This document shows positions 6,170 through 10,054 of a stretch of DNA of 10,054 bases, one piece after another. The DNA comes from Campylobacteraceae bacterium. GTDB lineage: Bacteria > Campylobacterota > Campylobacteria > Campylobacterales > Sulfurovaceae. The notes under the pieces were generated by a model. That model saw only the letters and a list, made by a program, of their open reading frames with translations, was not told the DNA's origin and did no database searches. The stretch's first letter is position 1; every line of letters begins with the position of its first letter. Where the stretch lies: positions 1 through 10,054 of the forward strand of contig JALWNF010000233.1 of assembly GCA_026995985.1 (NCBI GenBank), written 5' to 3'. The position numbers were made by a program, and so were the translations under genes.

Positions 6170-6874
6170 TTAAGGATTTCCCTGAAGTAATCGTTTATAG
6201 GCATCGACCAAAGAGGTATAAGGTGGCACAAACATAACTTTTGATTTATTGCCTATCTTTATAGTCTGCATAATATCAAAATGCAGATGTATAGAGGTTG
6301 GAGTCTTACCCATATAGTTAGAGACTAGACCTATTCTCTGCCCTCTCTTTACTTTTTGACCTCTTTTTACTTGTAAAGTCTTAGGGTCTAAGTGCAAATA
6401 TCTATAGGTTCGTCCAGATTTTCCACGTAATTTCACTGTATATTTTCCAATAGAGACAATTATTCCATCTTCAACAGCTACAGCATGATACTTATTCTTT
6501 TCGCAAGTTGCAGGGCGAATATCATCTCCTTGGTGACCTCTTCCTCCACTACAAAGAGGCATTTTCCACTTACGCTTTTCACAATAGTTATCGTGCCATG
6601 GGTACTGATAGTTTCTCTTGTCACAAAGAGAGCCCTTCTCTCCTAAGTAACCACCAACTCCATAGACCTGAGAGTTTACATAAGCAGGTGCCTCTTCAAT
6701 AGGAAAACGAATACCTGGAGCATAGATATATGTGTCCCCTACTCTACCTTTACCACTTTTTGCTGGAAATAGCTTTCCAGCAGGAGTATAAGAGAAACCC
6801 TTTAGCTTCTCTACTCTTTTTTGACTACAAGATATAAAAAATAGAATAAAGCCTACTAAGAGTATATATCTCAT
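6170..6874 (-). CDS. M23-family zinc metallopeptidase, predicted lipoprotein
   Basis: This is a probable peptidoglycan endopeptidase of 234 aa. A short N-terminal hydrophobic helix ends in FISC (Cys16), a plausible lipobox, so the protein is likely lipid-anchored in the periplasm. The M23/LytM zinc site is complete: His114 and Asp118 in HQGDD, and His196 and His198 in HLHFD; YRYLHLD (His161) supplies the other conserved active-site histidine. Four further cysteines (84, 98, 108, 124) cluster just before and around the first zinc motif and may form disulfides, which is less usual for the family. Its ATG overlaps the stop of the upstream exported-protein gene (ATGA), so the pair is co-translated. 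The substrate (cell-wall cross-link) is inferred from the family; LytM-like activators lacking zinc ligands are ruled out by the intact motif. Confidence 0.9.
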   Translation of the reverse strand: MRYILLVGFILFFISCSQKRVEKLKGFSYTPAGKLFPAKSGKGRVGDTYIYAPGIRFPIEEAPAYVNSQVYGVGGYLGEKGSLCDKRNYQYPWHDNYCEKRKWKMPLCSGGRGHQGDDIRPATCEKNKYHAVAVEDGIIVSIGKYTVKLRGKSGRTYRYLHLDPKTLQVKRGQKVKRGQRIGLVSNYMGKTPTSIHLHFDIMQTIKIGNKSKVMFVPPYTSLVDAYKRLLQGNP

Positions 6875-7386
6875 GGTCTACCACCTACCATAATTAAAGA
6901 GTGATATAGAGATGAGATAAAATCCACCTTTTGACAACGATTATCTCTTTTAGGATTCTCACACTCTATATTTATACTATAGTTAACTCCATGACGATTG
7001 AACATTGCACTCATAATCCCCTCAGCAGAGTTATACTCCACAGGAGGAGTAGCTTTTGCTATCTTCTGAAACTCTGGATTATTAGGTGAGACACTCTCTT
7101 GATAAGTTCTATCTCCACTAAATGTAACTACAGCTGCATCTAAATCAATAGAGATAGTATAGAAGTTTTCATCTGCTACTACACTCATATTTTTATCATA
7201 AACATATTGTTTACTTAAATATACAGGTAGATGAACATCTTTAGTCCCCTCTGTTAAGACTTTTGGATATGGTGTAGAAGGCTTCTGCTGAGTACTTTTC
7301 GGAGCTACACTAGACCAATCAACATCTAAAATCCCTCCCCCTGCACTTAATATTGAAGATAGAAAGATAAAGTAGATATATCGCAT
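6871..7386 (-). CDS. Predicted exported protein of unknown function, partner of M23 peptidase
   Basis: I do not recognise a family. The 171-aa product begins MRYIYFIFLSSILSAGG, a short signal-peptide-like segment without a lipobox cysteine. A Ser/Pro/Lys-rich linker covers about residues 25-45, then comes a probable beta-rich domain containing ENFYTISIDLDAAVVTFSGDRT (split here in two motifs: FYTISIDL at 75-82 and VVTFSGDRT at 86-94). Cys142 and Cys151 near the C-terminus could form a disulfide. The start is supported by AGGGGG 6 nt before the ATG. It shares a 4-nt ATGA overlap with the M23 peptidase gene downstream, and both N-termini begin MRYI. A role with the peptidase at the cell wall is inferred only from this coupling. 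Confidence 0.8.
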   Translation of the reverse strand: MRYIYFIFLSSILSAGGGILDVDWSSVAPKSTQQKPSTPYPKVLTEGTKDVHLPVYLSKQYVYDKNMSVVADENFYTISIDLDAAVVTFSGDRTYQESVSPNNPEFQKIAKATPPVEYNSAEGIMSAMFNRHGVNYSINIECENPKRDNRCQKVDFISSLYHSLIMVGGRP

Positions 7387-7411
7387 TTTATACCCCCTTT
7401 TTTAATTGTTA

Positions 7412-7424
7412 TTTTCTAATTATA
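7412..7424 (-). promoter_or_regulatory. Candidate promoter of the exported protein/M23 operon
   Basis: A perfect TATAAT lies on the minus strand at 7424-7419, 32 bp before the start codon. No strong -35 is seen; TTTAAC occurs slightly too close. The 79-bp gap from the preceding gene shows no terminator hairpin, so some read-through is possible. Confidence 0.45.
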
Positions 7425-7465
7425 CTATAATATTGTGGAGTTAAATAGAGAATTTAAACTGATTA

Positions 7466-9190
7466 CTATTGTTCTTGAATAAATGCTAACACTTCATTGC
7501 TTGGCATTGGTCTAGCTATACCATACCCTTGAGCTTGGTCACAACCAAGTTTTTCTAAATCTGGTAGTTGCTCTCTATGCTCTACCCCTATAGCAACTAC
7601 TTTATAGTTAAACACTTTTGCTAATTTAATCGATGCATCAACCATAGTATGGCTCTCTTTATCTTTAAGCATACCTATTACAAAACTCTTATCTATCTTT
7701 ATTGTATCTATATTAAAAGTTTGAAGATGTGTAAGTGTAGCTTGACCTGTACCAAAGTCATCTAAAGCTATTTTAAAGTTCATCTCTTTTAGCTCTTTTA
7801 TCGTACTCTTTTTGACATTTGTATCTTTAATAGCTGTTGCTTCATCTATCTCAAAAATAATATCTGAAGTTAAAACTTTAGGGTACTCTTTAAGTAGCTG
7901 TTTAACAATAGGTACAAACTGTTCTGAATGAAACTCTACAGAACTCATATTAATACTTAGCTTTATAGCTCTTCCCTCCTCTATCCATCTCTCATATTGA
8001 GAAAAAATAGACTCTATAACCCATTCGCTAAGATAACTTCTTGTCTCTAAATTATCCCAAATATATGATAAAAATTTATCTGGTGTTAAAAACCCTTTTT
8101 TAGGGTGATGCCAACGCAAAAGTGCTTCAAAAGCGACTACTTTTTTAGTTTTAATCTCAATAATAGGTTGATAAAAGAGAATAAACTCTCCTCTTCTAAT
8201 AGCATCTTTTATCTCTTCAGATTTTCTAGCTCTTATTTTAAACTTTGACTCCTCATTTGGGTCAAAAAAAGAGTAAGGTATCTTTAACTCTTTAGCTCTA
8301 TACATCGCTTTATCTGCCTCTCTTAAGAGAGTATCAAATGAGCTATTGACACAATTATTACAAAAGGTAATTCCCATACTAAAAGAGATATCTAGCTTAT
8401 GCTTTATACCATCATCATCTCTATAGACAACAGGCTCTAAAAAGTTTCTCTCTAGGCGTTTTAAAAATTTTAAAATATGGTTATGGTCTTTTAAAAAGCC
8501 TACTGCCATAACAAACTCATCTCCTCCAAATCTAGAGATAATATCGGACTTCCTAAGTGATTTTTTCAAATATTTAGCTACTTTTTTTAAGATAATATCT
8601 CCAGCATCATGACCATAGGTATCATTGATAGGTTTAAAATTATTTAAATCCATAGAGAGAATTGCTACACTCTTTTTCTCTCGTATAGAGTCATTAACTA
8701 ACTGCTCTAAACGTGTAAAAAAGAGTTTACGATTTGCTAAACCTGTTAAAAGGTCATGGTTTGAAGCAAACTCTAAATCTTTTTTATAGGCTTCACTCTC
8801 TTTCTCTTTTTGTAACTCAGCTACAATCTCATCTAAAGTATTAAACATCTGCTTTGTATTTAAAGGTTTCATAATATATCTGTCTATCTTCATATTAATT
8901 GCTTTAGACAGATAATCCACCTCATTGTAACTTGTAAAGAGTACAACCCTCTGATTTGGATTTATCTCTTTTAGCTTTTTACACATCTCTAAACCATCCA
9001 TCTTAGGCATAGATATATCAGCTAAAACAATGTCTGGAGTTCTCTCTTTATAGAGTTCAAAGCCCTCTTTTCCATTATTTGCAACATATATCTCTTTAAA
9101 ATATCCATCTAAGACGCTATGGACTATCTTTTGAGTAAGCTTATCATCTTCAACATATAATAAAGTAAAATTATTGGCTTGATTAAATAT
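7466..9190 (-). CDS. Response regulator with REC, GGDEF and EAL domains (non-standard start)
   Basis: This is a two-component output protein for cyclic di-GMP, 574 aa if started at ATA 9190. Residues 1-120 are a receiver domain: acidic EDD at 14-16, phospho-acceptor Asp58 (LADISMP), and Lys108 in MKP. GGDEF (222-226) is intact, with the RxxD inhibitory site (213-216) five residues before it and DLNNFKPIND upstream, so diguanylate cyclase activity is expected. The EAL domain has EAL at 355-357, Asn414, Glu447, Glu450, Asp477-Asp478, Lys498 and Gln554, but the usual AEGVE reads AIGVE (Ile534) and loop 6 is DDFGTGQAT rather than DDFGTGYSS, so phosphodiesterase activity is doubtful. Between the upstream stop (9233) and Met61 (9010) there is no ATG, GTG, TTG or CTG in frame; ATA 9190 follows AGAGGG by 6 nt. 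Starting at 9010 would delete the phospho-acceptor. No sensor kinase gene is in view. Confidence 0.88.
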   Translation of the reverse strand: MFNQANNFTLLYVEDDKLTQKIVHSVLDGYFKEIYVANNGKEGFELYKERTPDIVLADISMPKMDGLEMCKKLKEINPNQRVVLFTSYNEVDYLSKAINMKIDRYIMKPLNTKQMFNTLDEIVAELQKEKESEAYKKDLEFASNHDLLTGLANRKLFFTRLEQLVNDSIREKKSVAILSMDLNNFKPINDTYGHDAGDIILKKVAKYLKKSLRKSDIISRFGGDEFVMAVGFLKDHNHILKFLKRLERNFLEPVVYRDDDGIKHKLDISFSMGITFCNNCVNSSFDTLLREADKAMYRAKELKIPYSFFDPNEESKFKIRARKSEEIKDAIRRGEFILFYQPIIEIKTKKVVAFEALLRWHHPKKGFLTPDKFLSYIWDNLETRSYLSEWVIESIFSQYERWIEEGRAIKLSINMSSVEFHSEQFVPIVKQLLKEYPKVLTSDIIFEIDEATAIKDTNVKKSTIKELKEMNFKIALDDFGTGQATLTHLQTFNIDTIKIDKSFVIGMLKDKESHTMVDASIKLAKVFNYKVVAIGVEHREQLPDLEKLGCDQAQGYGIARPMPSNEVLAFIQEQ

Positions 9191-9202
9191 GATACACCCT
9201 CT
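9188..9202 (-). promoter_or_regulatory. Ribosome binding site and putative ATA start of the GGDEF-EAL gene
   Basis: AGAGGG (9202-9197) on the minus strand is followed by TGTATC and then ATA (9190-9188). Six nucleotides is an ideal spacing, and translation from here gives (M)FNQANNFTLLYVEDD, a normal receiver-domain N-terminus. ATA is a very rare initiation codon in bacteria; it may be genuine, a recent ATG-to-ATA mutation, or a base error. Confidence 0.5.
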
Positions 9203-9214
9203 TTTTTTAATGCT

Positions 9215-9223
9215 AGTATAGCA
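9215..9223 (-). promoter_or_regulatory. Candidate extended -10 promoter of the GGDEF-EAL gene
   Basis: TGCTATACT on the minus strand fits the extended -10 pattern TGnTATAAT with one mismatch. Transcription would begin near 9208, leaving a leader of about 18 nt, just enough to include the AGAGGG site before ATA 9190. This also argues against a start upstream of 9208. No -35 is evident in the T/A-rich sequence before it. Confidence 0.45.
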
Positions 9224-9261
9224 TAATATAAGTTATTAATTAAAAACATATTAAAAAATGT

Positions 9262-9465
9262 TCAATATTTTTTCTTCAAAATAACCAAATAGATAAAATC
9301 CTTAATTGCCAAAACAAAACAATACCACCACAAAATATTCATAACTAAATTAGACTTATAGTCAAGTCCAAAGTAGAGGATAGGAAGCCCAATTAAAATG
9401 GGCCACTTTAGATAATAGAAAAAGATAATACCTACTCCATAAAGATGTTTTAAAAACTCCATCAT
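9262..9465 (-). CDS. Small membrane protein coupled to feoB
   Basis: I do not recognise a family. The 67-aa product has two hydrophobic stretches (about residues 9-32, GVGIIFFYYLKWPILIGLPI-like, and about 39-62) and a basic C-terminus ending KKKY, so it is probably a two-pass inner-membrane protein with its C-terminus in the cytoplasm. Its ATG overlaps the feoB stop by 4 nt (ATGA), with AGGA 8 nt upstream; a second Met follows directly. Tight coupling to feoB suggests a role in ferrous iron uptake or in FeoB assembly, which is inference. It resembles FeoC in position only: FeoC is a soluble winged-helix protein, and this is not. Confidence 0.75.
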   Translation of the reverse strand: MMEFLKHLYGVGIIFFYYLKWPILIGLPILYFGLDYKSNLVMNILWWYCFVLAIKDFIYLVILKKKY

Positions 9466-10054
9466 GCTAAAATCCTATATGTAATAAAACTAAGCACCCA
9501 AGCTGTAACTGTAGTAAATATAAACAGATAAGCTAGATACTTATAGCCTCCTGCCTCTTTAGCAAATACCATTGAGGCTGCCAAACATGGTAGATAAATC
9601 ATAATAAATACTATAAATGCAACTGCTGAAGCAGGAGAGATATTATCCTTTAACTCTTGAGCTAAAATATTACTATTTTTATCTACATCATCACCAATAG
9701 CATAGAGTACCCCAAGAGTTGAGACCACAACCTCTTTAGCTGCCAATCCTGCCTCTAGTGAGACGGTCATTTTCCAATCAAATCCCAAAGGTGCAAAAAA
9801 TGGCTCACTAGCTTTTCCTATCTGACCTAAGTAACTTAGCTCTAACTTTTTCATTTTGAGTTGATTCTCTAACTTTTTTGCCTCCTCTTTGCTACTACTC
9901 TGCTCTATCTTTGCTTGATACTCTTTCTCTAAAATAGGCTGATTTGGATAGGTTGCAAGTACCCAAATAAGTACAGAAGCAGCTAAAATAAATGTACCTG
10001 CTTTTTTAACATAACTCTTAGCATTGTTATAGACTGTATGCCAGATTAATCTAA
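9462..10054 (-). CDS. feoB: Ferrous iron transporter FeoB, C-terminal part (5' end outside window)
   Basis: This is the C-terminal membrane part of FeoB, the inner-membrane Fe(II) transporter driven by an N-terminal G domain that lies outside the window. The frame is open from the window edge, through an in-frame Met at 9854, to the stop at 9462, so that Met is internal. About 196 residues are visible. A helix with AGTFILAASVLIWVLATYP comes first, then a charged loop (the ..EYQAKIEQ.. region) and SYLGQIGKASEPFFAPLGFDW. The gate-type segment LAAKEVVVSTLGVLY follows, then a helix with YLPCLAASM (the conserved Pro-Cys), and a last helix ending ITYRILA. These segments match the family order. The stop overlaps the next gene by 4 nt. 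Confidence 0.93.
   Translation of the reverse strand, partial: RLIWHTVYNNAKSYVKKAGTFILAASVLIWVLATYPNQPILEKEYQAKIEQSSSKEEAKKLENQLKMKKLELSYLGQIGKASEPFFAPLGFDWKMTVSLEAGLAAKEVVVSTLGVLYAIGDDVDKNSNILAQELKDNISPASAVAFIVFIMIYLPCLAASMVFAKEAGGYKYLAYLFIFTTVTAWVLSFITYRILA

Noticed and set aside
6126..6173. Plus-strand 15-codon ORF (MLTLMGKK...)
   Set aside because: It has no ribosome binding site, and its body is the complement of the intrinsic terminator of the M23 gene.
9008..9010. ATG at 9010 as the start of the GGDEF-EAL protein
   Set aside because: It lies inside the receiver domain, three residues after the phospho-acceptor Asp. The upstream in-frame sequence encodes the rest of a normal receiver, and no good ribosome binding site precedes this ATG.
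9245..9262. AACAT...ATGTT hairpin after the small feoB-linked gene as a terminator
   Set aside because: The stem is only five A/T-rich pairs with an 8-nt loop and only a few following T's; too weak to call.
9852..9854. ATG at 9854 as a gene start
   Set aside because: The frame continues upstream to the window edge with clear FeoB sequence, so this Met is internal.
1..10054. tRNA, rRNA, CRISPR arrays, insertion sequences, origins or riboswitches
   Set aside because: No cloverleaf, repeated spacer pattern, transposase, terminal repeats or known aptamer core was seen; almost all the sequence is explained by minus-strand genes.

Overview
The window is AT-rich (roughly one third G+C by eye). Every protein gene I can support lies on the minus strand, so transcription runs from high to low coordinates. 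The gene content points to Campylobacterota (the former Epsilonproteobacteria; a Sulfurimonas/Sulfurovum/Arcobacter-like bacterium). The main reasons are the oorDABC order, sucCD placed just upstream of oor as in Campylobacter jejuni, and TTTAAG-type -35 elements. I cannot name the species.

Layout in transcription order. (1) 10054-9262: the 3' part of feoB (ferrous iron transporter), translationally coupled to a 67-residue membrane protein. (2) About 9190-7466: a response regulator with REC, GGDEF and EAL domains. Its receiver domain is intact only if translation starts at a non-standard codon, probably ATA. (3) 7386-6170: a two-gene operon for a 171-aa exported protein and an M23 zinc peptidase lipoprotein, closed by a clear intrinsic terminator. 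(4) 5955-3911: sucC-sucD (succinyl-CoA synthetase), with a TTG start, a good promoter and a terminator. (5) 3577-2918: a membrane-anchored coiled-coil protein of unknown function. (6) 2763-1: oorD, oorA, oorB and the 5' part of oorC (2-oxoglutarate:ferredoxin oxidoreductase), led by a sigma70-type promoter with a Fur-box-like palindrome over its -10.

The two metabolic units do consecutive steps: SucCD interconverts succinate and succinyl-CoA, and OorDABC interconverts succinyl-CoA and 2-oxoglutarate using ferredoxin. In autotrophic members of this phylum they run reductively, as part of the reductive TCA cycle; the window alone does not show the direction. OOR is an Fe-S enzyme, so an iron-responsive operator on its promoter would make sense.

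I see no mobile element, CRISPR array, tRNA or rRNA. No wholly new system is evident. The observations most worth checking are the missing standard start codon of the GGDEF-EAL gene together with loss of one EAL catalytic glutamate, the Fur-like palindrome on the oorD promoter, a palindrome and direct repeats around the sucC promoter, and the unknown coiled-coil membrane protein between sucCD and oorDABC.
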